From NCBI GenBank assembly GCA_963705325.1, contig OY970069.1, forward strand, positions 5,394,001 through 5,458,000: DNA of 64,000 nucleotides. The letters are read 5' to 3'. Shown piece after piece: positions 35,404 to 44,254 of the stretch. The first letter of the stretch is position 1, and every line of letters starts with the position of its first letter. The notes under the pieces are model-generated. The model did not search any database. It had not been told where the DNA came from and saw only the letters and a program-made list of their open reading frames with translations. This DNA is from DATARH01 sp963705325. Lineage in GTDB: Bacteria; Pseudomonadota; Alphaproteobacteria; ATCC43930; CGMCC-115725. Made by a program: the position numbers and the translations under genes.

Positions 35404-36261
35404 TTACTCCGCCGCCTCGTCAAGCACATCCACGCCGTAATCGTTGATCGAGACGCGCCAGTGGATGCGGTCTTCCTCGGGCGGGTAGTCACCGGCCGCC
35501 TTGTGATAGGAGCAGCGATTGTCCCAGATGACGATGTCGCCCTTCTTCCAGACGTGGTGGTATTCGGCCTCGGGCGTCACCATCGCCCGGGTCAGCTCGG
35601 CGATGATCGCGTCGCCCTCTTCGCGCTCGACCCCGACAAAATCGACGATCTTGCCGGGGTCGAAATAGAGCGATTTGCGCCCGGTCTCCGGGTGAACGCG
35701 GATGATCGGGTGATAGACCGACGCCCAATCCTGGTCTTCTGGATTGAGCAGGCGCGCCTTGCCGCGCCGCCCGCCATAGGCGAAGGCGCCGACGACGCCG
35801 TCGAGCCGCTGTTTCAAGCGCTCGGGCAGCGCGTCATAGGCGGCGTAGCCATTGCAGAAGAGGGTGTTGCCGCCGCGGCTCGGCACCGCCAGCGCGTAAA
35901 GCTGGGTCGCCTTGAACGGGGCCTGGTTGTAGGCGCCGTCGGTGTGCCAGCCCTCGGCGCCGCGCCGATAGATCTCGTCGCGCAATTTGCCCGCGGCGTC
36001 GTATTTATTGACACCGAGCATGGTGATCTTCGCGTATTCGGGATGCCGGGTCGATTTCGACGGATGCGGCGTCACCGGGCCAAACCGTTCGGAATAGCGG
36101 ATGAAATCCGGGATGGTGAGCTCCTGGTCGCGCACGCACATGACGTTGTAGTCGAGCCAGGCCTGGTAGATTTTGCGCCACTCGGCGTCGGACATCGTCT
36201 TGACGTCGATGCCGGTGATTTCGACCCCGATCTGCGGGCCCATCTTGCGGATTTGCAGCAT
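35404..36261 (-). CDS. TauD/TfdA-family Fe(II)/2-oxoglutarate dioxygenase
   Basis: This 285-residue enzyme has its iron site in AEGWHTDGAYN and WDNRCSYHKAAGDYP and the 2-oxoglutarate Arg near RIHWRVSIND. It is the first gene of the TauD-TauD-VOC operon. About 130 bp upstream begins an unusual cluster of CTGTTA palindromes that may control it. The substrate is not known. Confidence 0.9.
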   Translation of the reverse strand: MLQIRKMGPQIGVEITGIDVKTMSDAEWRKIYQAWLDYNVMCVRDQELTIPDFIRYSERFGPVTPHPSKSTRHPEYAKITMLGVNKYDAAGKLRDEIYRRGAEGWHTDGAYNQAPFKATQLYALAVPSRGGNTLFCNGYAAYDALPERLKQRLDGVVGAFAYGGRRGKARLLNPEDQDWASVYHPIIRVHPETGRKSLYFDPGKIVDFVGVEREEGDAIIAELTRAMVTPEAEYHHVWKKGDIVIWDNRCSYHKAAGDYPPEEDRIHWRVSINDYGVDVLDEAAE

Positions 36262-36392
36262 GCGAAGCGCCTCCCTAAGCTTCGCTTATTGTCGCGCCGC
36301 GCCACTATTCGCTGTCAACAGCCAGTTGGCGATGGCGGCGATCCGATATTGCCCGGTGAGTTGCGCCCGCACCATTTGTTCGGTGCGTTTTT

Positions 36393-36519
36393 TAACAGAT
36401 GGTGACCATCTGTTATCCATCTGTTACCGGCGCTTTTTAACAGGAGGCTGACCTGCTGTTATCCTCCTGTTATCGGGAGGACGTATCAGCAGGTGACATG
36501 CGCTGTTACCCCTGCTGTT
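36393..36519. promoter_or_regulatory. Cluster of CTGTTA inverted and direct repeats
   Basis: Seven CTGTTA/TAACAG hexamers and one CTGTTC occur within 127 bp. They build a 23-bp palindrome at 36393-36415 (arms TAACAGATGG / CCATCTGTTA), a second pair TAACAGGAGG (36438) / CCTCCTGTTA (36463), and a third weaker pair CAGCAGG (36487) / CCTGCTG (36511). The cluster lies between the TauD operon start and the DUF5615 gene 3' end. It looks like an array of operator sites, but no cognate regulator is identified. Confidence 0.5.
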
Positions 36520-36631
36520 CACCCACATTCAACGATCGTCGCTTCTCCGCCATGTGGCTCATCGGGCGATGCATAAACCAGAATTGCGGCGATTTTAGCG
36601 GCGCTCTGAGGGATGCCTTCTAGGGCAGTAG

Positions 36632-37033
36632 CTATCTTATCGAGCGGATGTAGCTGCTACCTATTTCAAGGATCATTCGTTTATCACTGCTCGATTGAGC
36701 AACCCCCCATTCATGCTCAACCAAGCTTAGGCAGAGCTGCATCCTCTGTGCCGCATGTACCGGGCCGCATCGTAGGCCAATGCGACTAAGCCGCCGAAAG
36801 CGCTGGCGATGACCGATAGGAGCGCGCGGTGCAAGGCTCCTGAAATCGGAATCAAGACTGACGAGCACGGCATCATTCATTTCGCTGACAGCGGCCACCA
36901 GTGGATCTGGCGAGTCCGGTGCTATCCGTTCCCGCAGTAGAACAACTTCATGGCCAGCGTCGCGCAGAACGCGGCCTACGGAGTCAGGGACACAATGATC
37001 AACGAAGAACCGTATCGTCAGCCGTCCTGCCAT
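36632..37033 (-). CDS. DUF5615 PIN-like toxin
   Basis: This 133-residue protein has a PIN-like N-terminal fold. Acidic residues occur in RFFVDHCVPDSVGRVLRDAG, LLRERIAPDSPD and VLVSLDSDFRSL. The C-terminal part (about residues 80-133) is unlike usual DUF5615 proteins and may be a divergent tail. Its ATG overlaps the stop of the upstream DUF433 gene by one base, the typical antitoxin-toxin arrangement. An RNase function is inferred from the PIN family. Confidence 0.72.
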   Translation of the reverse strand: MAGRLTIRFFVDHCVPDSVGRVLRDAGHEVVLLRERIAPDSPDPLVAAVSEMNDAVLVSLDSDFRSLAPRAPIGHRQRFRRLSRIGLRCGPVHAAQRMQLCLSLVEHEWGVAQSSSDKRMILEIGSSYIRSIR

Positions 37034-37683
37034 TAGGCAGCGGCGCCGGCGCTCTCTTGATAATTCAACGCTGCAGCTACGTCCTGCTCCGTCAGATCGG
37101 GATATTCCTCAATGATCTGCTGTGCCGTATAACCAGCGTCAGCAAACTCACGAATGGCGCTGACCGGGATGCGAGTTCCTGCGATCACCGCCGCATTGTG
37201 GTTCACGAAACGCGATCGGGTAATTTCGCCAATCTGGTCGTCGTTACGTCGCCGAAGCTGGTCGACCGCCCGGCGCATGTCCGAGATCACCTCCTCCAAG
37301 GCAAGCCCGTTGACATACTGCCCGCTTACCACCTCGCGCAGCCGTCCCGTACCGGTCTCGTCGAATACGACCTTCTTATCCCACACGTACAAAACCTGGC
37401 TCGACCACAGGTCATTAGCGAGATGGCTCAATTTTTCGGCCACCTGTCGTAGGTGTTGTAGCGATACATGATATTCGTTCCGCAGTCGGCAGAGCGTCCG
37501 CAGGCCGACAACATCCCGAAACGAATAGATGCGGCTGTAGGGCGAGCGTCGATCGTCATCGGCGTAGCTCGGAGCGAAAAAACCCGTCCGATCCCAGCTC
37601 GTCAATCGCGCCTTAGTTAGCCCGGTTAGGCGCTCAACCTGTTCCGCGCTAAAAGCGGCTATGACATTGTCCAAGTCGCTCAT
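37033..37683 (-). CDS. MerR-like HTH plus DUF433 antitoxin
   Basis: This 216-residue protein has an N-terminal MerR-like DNA-binding region (AEQVERLTGLTKARLTSWDR, then YSFRDVVGLRTLCRLR). Its C-terminal DUF433 domain is recognised by AVIAGTRIPVSAIREFADAG and QIIEEYPDLTEQDVAAAL. DUF433 genes pair with DUF5615 toxins, as here. The two domains suggest that it represses its own operon and neutralises the toxin. The region is somewhat AT-richer than its neighbours. Confidence 0.8.
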   Translation of the reverse strand: MSDLDNVIAAFSAEQVERLTGLTKARLTSWDRTGFFAPSYADDDRRSPYSRIYSFRDVVGLRTLCRLRNEYHVSLQHLRQVAEKLSHLANDLWSSQVLYVWDKKVVFDETGTGRLREVVSGQYVNGLALEEVISDMRRAVDQLRRRNDDQIGEITRSRFVNHNAAVIAGTRIPVSAIREFADAGYTAQQIIEEYPDLTEQDVAAALNYQESAGAAA

Positions 37684-37767
37684 CGTGCCATGCTACCCGA
37701 AGTTCAGATGGGTCTGAATTCCAATATTTCGAGGCACGGCACTAACGCTCCCCCGAAAGCGCCTTGC

Positions 37768-38328
37768 TCATTTATGGGTGCCGTACCTGATCTCCACCAC
37801 CTCGATCGGCTCGATGCCATGCGGGGTGCGGAGTTCGACGATATCGCCGGCCTGCGCTTTCATCAGGGCGCGGGCGATCGGGGATATCCACGAGACGCGG
37901 CCGTTATCGGCATCGACCTCGTCGACCCCGACGATGGTGATCGTCTTCTCCTCGTCGCGGGCGTTGGCATAGGTGACGGTGGCGCCGAAGAACACGCGGT
38001 CGAGGTTCTGCTGGCGGGCGGGATCGACGATTTCGGCGATCTCCAACCGCTTGGCGAGGAAGCGGCAGCGCCGATCGATCTCGCGCAGGCGCTGCTTGCC
38101 GTAAATGTAGTCGCCGTTTTCCGAGCGGTCGCCATTGCCGGCCGCCCAGGCGACGATCTCGACGATTTTCGGCCGCTCCTCCTGCTGCAGGTGCTTCAGC
38201 TCGTCCTGCATGCGGTGGAAGCCGGTTGGGGTGATGTAGTTCTTCGCGCCGGCCGGGAGCGCGACTTGCGGCTCGTCGGGGAGGTCGTCCTCGGCCGCGT
38301 CGTCTTCCTTGGTGAAGGCCTTGCTCAT
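37768..38328 (-). CDS. greB: Transcription elongation factor GreB
   Basis: This 186-residue factor has an N-terminal coiled coil with the acidic tip GNGDRSENGDYIYGK and the GreB-type sequence RLREIDRRCRFLAKRLE. A C-terminal FKBP-like domain (VFFGATVTYA ... GIEPIEVVEIRYG) completes it. It rescues backtracked RNA polymerase by stimulating transcript cleavage. The gene stands alone and is preceded by a palindromic repeat. Confidence 0.95.
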   Translation of the reverse strand: MSKAFTKEDDAAEDDLPDEPQVALPAGAKNYITPTGFHRMQDELKHLQQEERPKIVEIVAWAAGNGDRSENGDYIYGKQRLREIDRRCRFLAKRLEIAEIVDPARQQNLDRVFFGATVTYANARDEEKTITIVGVDEVDADNGRVSWISPIARALMKAQAGDIVELRTPHGIEPIEVVEIRYGTHK

Positions 38329-38344
38329 GCCAAAGACCTGTTTT

Positions 38345-38416
38345 CACCACAGAGGCGGTGAGGCAGCGAGAAATGAGAGGGGATGCCGTCTCCGTGCCTC
38401 TGTGTCTCTGTGGTGG
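38345..38416. repeat. Palindromic repeat CACCACAGAGGC...GTGGTG
   Basis: CACCACAGAGGC at the left pairs imperfectly with GCCTCTGTGTCTCTGTGGTG at the right across 72 bp. It lies between greB and the interrupted desaturase gene. Repeats with CACAGAG/CTCTGTG ends are common intergenic elements, and this may also end transcription of the desaturase gene. Confidence 0.6.
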
Positions 38417-38440
38417 ATCTAATCTTGCGCTGCGCGCAGC

Positions 38441-39247
38441 TCATTTTCCCTTGCTCGTACCCGGCCTGATCTTCTTCGCCTGCTCCTGGAACGGATAGAA
38501 GAACTGGCGGACGATGCCCTTGGGCAGCGGGATGCCGATCGTGCCGTATTTGCGCGGCCAGGCGGTGCTTTCCTTCGGCAGGTAGAAGGTGCCGAAGATC
38601 CAATCGATCGCCGGCAGGTGCGCGACGTAGTTCTTGTCGATCGCCTCGTCGTCGCTCGAATGGTGCCAGTGGTGGTAGCGCGGCGAGCAGAAGACGTATT
38701 TGAGCGGACCCAAATCCCAGCCGATATTGGAGTGGATGAGGCCTGCCTGGAACCCGGCGAAGACGATGTAAACGGTGAGCGGCTCCTTGGCGATGCCGAG
38801 GATGAAGGCCGGGATCAGCACCAGCGTGCGGGTGACCAGCGGCTCCAAGAAATGCAGCCGCGAGCCGGCGATCCAGTCCATGTGCTCGACCGAATGGTGC
38901 ACCGCGTGGATCGGCCAGAAGAACTTGACCTCGTGCATGGTGCGGTGGATCGCGTATTCGACGAGATCGGCCAGCACGATCGCCATGAAGAACTGCACCA
39001 CCCAGGGCAGCGAAGAGACGAAATGCTGGAGGTCGGCATTGATCGCCCAGGAGAAGAAGGCCGGCGCGAACATCGTCGCGGCGAAGGCGTAGACGCCGAT
39101 CAGCAGGTGATTGAGCAGAAAATAGCGCGAATCGTGCCACCAATCGGGGCGCAGGATCGCCTGCTCGCGGATATGCGGCCACATCTTCTCGAGGAAGATG
39201 AAGATCATCGCCGACAGCATCAGGTCGAGAATGAACCAGTCGAGGCC
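38441..39247 (-). pseudogene. Sterol desaturase/fatty acid hydroxylase family protein, C-terminal part
   Basis: Reading leftward from the 16-bp repeat, 263 codons encode the catalytic part of a membrane di-iron hydroxylase. Histidine boxes are visible in EYAIHRTMHE, HAVHHSVEH and RYHHWHHSSDD, with several hydrophobic helices. The 5' part of the gene is absent here; upstream sequence is the left end of the integrated element. The missing 119 codons lie at 55624-55981, in frame across the repeat. The original protein would be about 382 residues. Confidence 0.9.
39232..39247. other. Left attachment site core (attL)
   Basis: The 16 bases TGAACCAGTCGAGGCC are repeated exactly at 55624-55639 in the same orientation. 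On the minus strand they encode the G-L-D-W-F codons of the desaturase. They mark the left boundary of the integrated element. Confidence 0.88.
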
Positions 39248-39359
39248 AACCCCAAAAAATCCTTGGCTTCTAAACGGCTTTTGACAATATTTACAATATC
39301 TTAAACTACCTGAGATTTCCGACAACGTCCAACATTGTCCATCAACCTTTCGCATGTTA

Positions 39360-39380
39360 TGTTGACCACATTGTTGACCA
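39360..39380 (+). promoter_or_regulatory. Left arm-type integrase sites
   Basis: Two copies of TGTTGACCA start at 39360 and 39372, 12 bp apart. The same pair with the same spacing and orientation is found near the right end at 55530-55550. This fits arm-type binding sites of a tyrosine recombinase; they also overlap the region where the integrase promoter must lie. Confidence 0.6.
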
Positions 39381-39394
39381 TCCCCGAAGCAACA

Positions 39395-40591
39395 ATGCCA
39401 AAGAAGGCCCCCGAAAAGCCGGCTTGGAAGGTAAACGAGTTGATGCGCAAGCCGGGCTTCCATGCGGTCAGCCCCTACCTCTACCTGAAGGTCGTGGGCA
39501 ACAGTCGCAGCTGGGTATTTCGATACCTCGACCACGACCACCGGCGCCGCGATTTCCATCTCGGCACCACCGAAGTCGTAACGCTCGATGAAGCCCGCGA
39601 CAAGGTGATCGATCACCGCCGCAGTCTACGCGCCGGAATCGATCCCCTCCGGCAAAAGCGCGAGCAGGCCATCGCCATGACGATGCAGACAGCGACCGAG
39701 GGTTACATCAGCGATTTCCGGTCGCGGTGGAACAAGGGTACCGAGCATCAGTTCAGCGCCCAAATGACCGCCTACGTTTACCCGGTGATCGGCAAGCTGC
39801 CGGTGGCTGAGATCGACCAGCAAGCGGTGCTCAGGGTCATCAAGCCGATGTGGTCGACGAAGGGCCCGACCGCCAACCGGGTCCGCAGCCAGATCGAGAA
39901 AGTGCTCGATTGGGCAAAGGCGCACGGTCACCGCGAGGGCGACAACCCTGCCGATTGGGAAATCCTCAAAATGGCCCTGCCGCCGGTCGCCAAAGCGGTA
40001 CATCGGGCGACGATGGAGTTCGCCCGCGTACCCGAGTTCATGCCTCTGCTGCGGTCGCACGAGAACCGCATTGCGGCCCGCGCGCTCGAATTCCTTATCT
40101 TGACCGCATCGCGCCTCGACGAGGTGCGCGAGGCGGTCTGGGGCGAGATCGACGAGACCGCGAGGATCTGGACGATCCCGGCAGCGAGGATGAAGGGCAA
40201 GAAGGAGCATAAGGTGCCGCTATCGGACCGTGCGATCGCCATACTCGACGAGATGAGGGCCGACCGCGCCGGCGATGCGATCTTTCCTGGCGGCTCGGAC
40301 CTGGGGTTTCTGGGCGAGCACACGATGCAACGCGACGTGCTGCGAAAAATCGAGCCCGTCGCCACGGTGCATGGCTTTCGATCATCGCTCACAAATTGGG
40401 CGACGAACCGCACGAGCTTCGACCAGCAGACGATCCTCTGGTGCATCGCCCATATCACCGGCTCCGCGAGCGATCAGGCGTACCGAACCGACACCGCATT
40501 GGAGAAACGCCGCATGATCCTCGACGGCTGGGCGTCGTTCATCGATGGTAAGACCGTCGCCACCGCCGATATCGTTCCGCTCCGCGCGTGA
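39395..40591 (+). CDS. int: P4-type tyrosine recombinase (integrase)
   Basis: This 398-residue integrase has an N-terminal arm-binding DUF4102-like domain (residues about 20-90), a SAM-like core-binding domain (about 95-190) and a catalytic domain. Catalytic residues are visible: R240 in LTASRLDEVR, H326-x2-R329 in VHGFRS, H353 in AHITG and the nucleophile Y363 in QAYRTD, followed by the usual EKRR..LDGWASF tail. It lies 147 bp inside attL and would integrate and, with Xis, excise the element. The start at MPKKAPEK was preferred over an ATG 60 bp upstream that overlaps the arm sites. Confidence 0.92.
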   Translation: MPKKAPEKPAWKVNELMRKPGFHAVSPYLYLKVVGNSRSWVFRYLDHDHRRRDFHLGTTEVVTLDEARDKVIDHRRSLRAGIDPLRQKREQAIAMTMQTATEGYISDFRSRWNKGTEHQFSAQMTAYVYPVIGKLPVAEIDQQAVLRVIKPMWSTKGPTANRVRSQIEKVLDWAKAHGHREGDNPADWEILKMALPPVAKAVHRATMEFARVPEFMPLLRSHENRIAARALEFLILTASRLDEVREAVWGEIDETARIWTIPAARMKGKKEHKVPLSDRAIAILDEMRADRAGDAIFPGGSDLGFLGEHTMQRDVLRKIEPVATVHGFRSSLTNWATNRTSFDQQTILWCIAHITGSASDQAYRTDTALEKRRMILDGWASFIDGKTVATADIVPLRA

Positions 40592-40610
40592 TCTATCGTT
40601 AACGACGAGC

Positions 40611-40724
40611 AACCATCGACGCAGCGATCTACGCGACCGGCGCCGCCAGCTCATGCACGCCTGGGCGGCGTTCATGCACGGCCGGGCGGCAGCGAGCGCC
40701 GACGTGGTGCCGATCCGGGCCTAA
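40611..40724 (+). pseudogene. Remnant of a second integrase C-terminus
   Basis: This short frame reads RRSDLRDRRRQLMHAWAAF and ends in SADVVPIRA before a TAA. It aligns with the end of the intact integrase (EKRRMILDGWASF ... TADIVPLRA) and with the post-tyrosine tail common to this family. The tyrosine and everything upstream are gone. It is probably debris from an earlier integrase replaced by recombination or from a tandem integration. Confidence 0.65.
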
Positions 40725-40789
40725 CTCATGATGACTTTCGGCTATTCGGATAGCATTTCGAATGGCAAAGCTGGCATGATCGGGCCTCT

Positions 40790-42808
40790 ATGGCCTCGCT
40801 GCGTCCCAACCTCGTTAAACGCATCGACCGGCTTCCAAAGCCGACGTCGCTAGCGGCTGCCATGCAGCCGCTCTTCGAGGCCATCAGTAACTCCATCCAT
40901 TCGGTGCAGGCTAAGTTCGGCGAGGCCGTAACCACGAAAGGACACGTCGATATTACCGTCAACACGAACCGGCGGAAGGATTTGGTGTGGGCGACGGTCG
41001 AAGACAATGGTTTAGGCTTGGACGAACCCAATTGGATCGCGTTTACCACCACCGATACGGACAACAAGCTCAGCATCGGTGGGAAGGGGGTCGGCCGCCT
41101 GCTGTGGCTGGACTGCTTCGAATCTACTCGCGTGTCGACAGTGTTTGCCAGCCCGAAGGGACTCGTGCGCAGGCAGTTCGACTTCAAGCTCGCCAATGAC
41201 GAGCAGATCGCGAACTACGTTGAGGAAGTTGCGGACGACGCGAAGGACACGTCTTTTCACGTCCGCTTCGAGGGGTTGCGCGATAACGGTTATTTTGAGC
41301 GCTTCCCGGGGCGCGACAGCTTCGTGTTTCAGCATCTCACGTCACATTTCCTGCCAACCTTTATCAGCGGACGCTGTCCGCCGATCGCCGTCTACGTCGG
41401 CGACGAGGCGCGCTACTACCCCGACGACATCGATAAGATTGTCTACCGCAAGGAAACAGGCATCGAGCTTGAGACCGAGGACTATGGCAAACTTTTCCTG
41501 ACATTGATGGAATGCGACAAGGTCGCGAGCGCCGACCTCAAAGGGTCGCACTTCGTCCATTTCATCGCACACGACCGCACTGTCCGTTCGCAGTCCATCG
41601 ATGGAAAGCTCGGGCTTAAGAATTTTGGCGAGGACATGGACCGTGTTTTCCACGCGATCCTCACTGGCGAATACCTCGACAAGAATGTGAACCAGGAGCG
41701 CACGGCGTTCATGTTCGAGGACGCGGTGCTCGACGGCATCATCAATAACGTTTGCACAGAGCAAATTGAGCGCTTCCTCGCCGAACCACTCGCCAAGCTG
41801 AGCGGCGAGCAGCGCGAGATCATCGACCAGATCACACAGTCCTATCCATCGGTTGCGTTTGGCGACACGGACGAGCTACAGGCCAAAATCCCGTCGGGCG
41901 AGCTCAATGACGACGCTATCTATGGGCATTTGTCGCGTGAGCGTTTCCGGCGCGACCAGCGGCAGGCGGAGAAGATCCGAACCGTGCTGACGCGCCTCAA
42001 GGGCGGCACCGCGACCGCGGAATCGTTCGTGACCGCGATTACGGATGCAAGCAAGGCGATCGAGGAAACCGAGCAGCGAAGCCTTGTTGAATATATTCTG
42101 CGCCGGAAGGTCGTGCTCGATTTCATCGAGACCCTACTTCAGAAGGTCCGAGACGATACGCGCGACAGCGCCTATCAGCGTGAGGACGTCCTCCACTCGT
42201 TTATTTGCCCCTTGCGCGTGACCACCCTCGAAGACGGGACGAGGAAGGTCGATCCGGCGAGTTCGCACGACCTTTGGATCGTCGATGAGCGGCTGACCTT
42301 TGCGCAATATTTCAGCTCGGACGTGGAGTTCAGCACGTTATCCGCGTCGACTGATAGTGAGGATCGCCCCGACGTGTTGATCTTCGACTATGTTCACGGG
42401 CTCCGGCAGGTCGAGGAACCATCAAAGGTTCTGCTAATCGAGTTCAAGCGGCCCGGTCGAACAAACTACCCGAGCGATGAGAATCCGGCGCTGCAGGTCG
42501 AGCGCTATGTCCGGAGCTTGCTGGCCGGCAAGATGAAGGATGTGAAAGGGCGACCGATCAAGCTCGACGATCGCACGGTATTTTATTGCTTCATAATCGC
42601 GGACATCGTCGGCAAGATCGATGACTGGACCTACAGTTGGCAGCGTACAGCCGATGGCAAAGGGCGCGTTTATCAGGCGCGAGATGGCTTTCTCGGCTCG
42701 ATCGAGCTCGTCGGGTGGGACGCGCTGCTCGATGATGCGCGGGGCCGCAACCAAGCGTTCTTCGACCGAGCGGGGATAAGCGGGAAGAGCTACTTCAGCC
42801 CCGACTAA
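40790..42808 (+). CDS. GHKL (Hsp90-like) ATPase fused to a PD-(D/E)XK nuclease domain
   Basis: This 672-residue protein has an N-terminal Bergerat ATP-binding fold with N-box LFEAISNSI (E30, N34), G1 box EDNGLGLD (D72, G74, G76) and G2 box GGKGVGRL (97-104). The C-terminal region has the nuclease pattern D528, E551-x-K553 (VLLIEFKRPGR) and Q569-x3-Y573 (ALQVERY), as in RecB-type nucleases. The middle (about 330-480) is largely helical. GHKL ATPases joined to nucleases resemble MutL-, MORC- or Zorya-like conflict proteins, but no exact family was recognised. It converges with McrBC inside the mobile element, so a DNA-targeting defence role is inferred. Confidence 0.75.
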   Translation: MASLRPNLVKRIDRLPKPTSLAAAMQPLFEAISNSIHSVQAKFGEAVTTKGHVDITVNTNRRKDLVWATVEDNGLGLDEPNWIAFTTTDTDNKLSIGGKGVGRLLWLDCFESTRVSTVFASPKGLVRRQFDFKLANDEQIANYVEEVADDAKDTSFHVRFEGLRDNGYFERFPGRDSFVFQHLTSHFLPTFISGRCPPIAVYVGDEARYYPDDIDKIVYRKETGIELETEDYGKLFLTLMECDKVASADLKGSHFVHFIAHDRTVRSQSIDGKLGLKNFGEDMDRVFHAILTGEYLDKNVNQERTAFMFEDAVLDGIINNVCTEQIERFLAEPLAKLSGEQREIIDQITQSYPSVAFGDTDELQAKIPSGELNDDAIYGHLSRERFRRDQRQAEKIRTVLTRLKGGTATAESFVTAITDASKAIEETEQRSLVEYILRRKVVLDFIETLLQKVRDDTRDSAYQREDVLHSFICPLRVTTLEDGTRKVDPASSHDLWIVDERLTFAQYFSSDVEFSTLSASTDSEDRPDVLIFDYVHGLRQVEEPSKVLLIEFKRPGRTNYPSDENPALQVERYVRSLLAGKMKDVKGRPIKLDDRTVFYCFIIADIVGKIDDWTYSWQRTADGKGRVYQARDGFLGSIELVGWDALLDDARGRNQAFFDRAGISGKSYFSPD

Positions 42809-43027
42809 GTGTGTTTCGAGCCTAGACACAGTCGACGATCGTTTAGATTTGCTAGATGACGACGCCGACAAACATCCCGCCTGAGAAGCCTCGCGCACCG
42901 CTCTGTTGATGATCGCCACCGCGATCAGGGTCAATGTCGAATGGTTCTGGGACGGGCCCGACGCCTAGCGATGCGATCCGCTCTTGCGGCGGCGCGGAAT
43001 CAGCGCGCCCTGGTGAATTCACCAGAG

Positions 43028-44251
43028 CTAGCAACGGACGTGCCCGCCAGAACTCGATCCCAATCGCCGCAGAATCTCTTTGCGAAATGCCTGACCGGCC
43101 TCCTCGAGCGAGCTCGAGAGGTCGAAAACCAAGCTCTCCAACAGCATGTCCTTGCCGTGGCGAATATGAAAAGGAAGAGCCGTCGGGGAGGGGTAGACCA
43201 GTATCCCCCGGCGGACCTGTAGCTCGCGGGCATAGAAGGCGACCTGATAGATGTCCGCTTCGGACGGCAGTTCATTCTTCATATATTTCGTATCGAGCAC
43301 CGCGATCGGCTTATTCGTATTCTCATCAACCAGGAGAATGTCGATCTCGATGTTGAGCCTGAAATCCGCGTCAAGGCGGGCCGTATGCTTGGCGCGCACG
43401 AGGATGCCGGGCGGCGGATGCTGGCGTAACCACTCGGCGACGAAGGCTTCGAACAGTCTGGGCATATTGAGGGCAAATGGAACAAAGCTTCGGTCGCCGC
43501 CAGCGATCCCCGGGCCGCTCTGCTCAAGAATGAACCGGCAAAGACCGTGGATGGGCTCGTAATCGCCGTTTAGTCGATTGTAGAGCCTGCCGACGCACTC
43601 GGCCGCCTTCTTCCGCTCGAGGGCGATTGAGCCGGCAAGCGCCCGACGCGCTAGATCGAGTTCCCGCCTGATCCTTGGCTGGCTGATCGCTTGGCGCCTA
43701 ACCTCGTGCAGTGTCCACAGCAGGATGCGGTTTTCGTCTATATCTGCCGTGTGCTCTTCGTAGCTGCATGGGATGCGAGGTACGCCTCGGGCGATGTTGA
43801 GCATCGTGCCGACCGCGTCGACCCGGCCGCGCACGCAGCTCAGCGCCTCTTCCCGCCCGGTATAGGTGCGGTAGAGGCCCTTGCGGGCGCGATCGAGCAC
43901 CCGGCGGGCTAGGATAGAGACGACGCGTTCGTAGAGATCCTCGATGGACTCGATTTCAGTGTGGCCATCAAGGATATGAAACGAGCGGAGCTTGTAGGCC
44001 ACCTCCAGCATTCGGAACAGGTTGCCTATGGCAACCTTGGGCACGACCCGGATCAACAGATCGTCCCCTACAGGGACGTGCCCCACCCAACCGCGAGAGC
44101 GGATGCCGTAAGTGTAGTTATTCAGCAGGCTCGCGGGCTCGATCTCGAACTTACCGCTGTTCCTCAGCTCCATCGCCTCGGCGGGATCCAGTGCCGTGCG
44201 TGGCAGTCGCGCCACCGCTTCTTCTGTCAGCTCGAGCACCCGGCTTGGCAC
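43028..44251 (-). CDS. mcrC: McrC-family nuclease subunit of a type IV restriction system
   Basis: This 407-residue protein has the N-terminal McrB-contacting domain (residues about 1-130) and a C-terminal PD-(D/E)XK nuclease with D304 in NIEIDILLVDE and D320-x-K322 in AVLDTKYMK. The conserved YEEHTADIDENRILLWTL and NMPRLFEAFVAEWL segments identify McrC. It starts 3 bp after the mcrB-like stop. With McrB it would cleave DNA recognised by the partner's N-terminal domain. Confidence 0.92.
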   Translation of the reverse strand: MPSRVLELTEEAVARLPRTALDPAEAMELRNSGKFEIEPASLLNNYTYGIRSRGWVGHVPVGDDLLIRVVPKVAIGNLFRMLEVAYKLRSFHILDGHTEIESIEDLYERVVSILARRVLDRARKGLYRTYTGREEALSCVRGRVDAVGTMLNIARGVPRIPCSYEEHTADIDENRILLWTLHEVRRQAISQPRIRRELDLARRALAGSIALERKKAAECVGRLYNRLNGDYEPIHGLCRFILEQSGPGIAGGDRSFVPFALNMPRLFEAFVAEWLRQHPPPGILVRAKHTARLDADFRLNIEIDILLVDENTNKPIAVLDTKYMKNELPSEADIYQVAFYARELQVRRGILVYPSPTALPFHIRHGKDMLLESLVFDLSSSLEEAGQAFRKEILRRLGSSSGGHVRC

Positions 44252-44254
44252 GGT

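Noticed and set aside
36393..36519. CTGTTA cluster considered as a CRISPR or integron array
   Set aside because: Hexamers are unevenly spaced, in both orientations, and no cas or integrase gene is adjacent.
38441..39616. 391-residue frame as a complete desaturase
   Set aside because: Everything before the 16-bp repeat is antisense to the integrase gene; the true N-terminus is at 55981.
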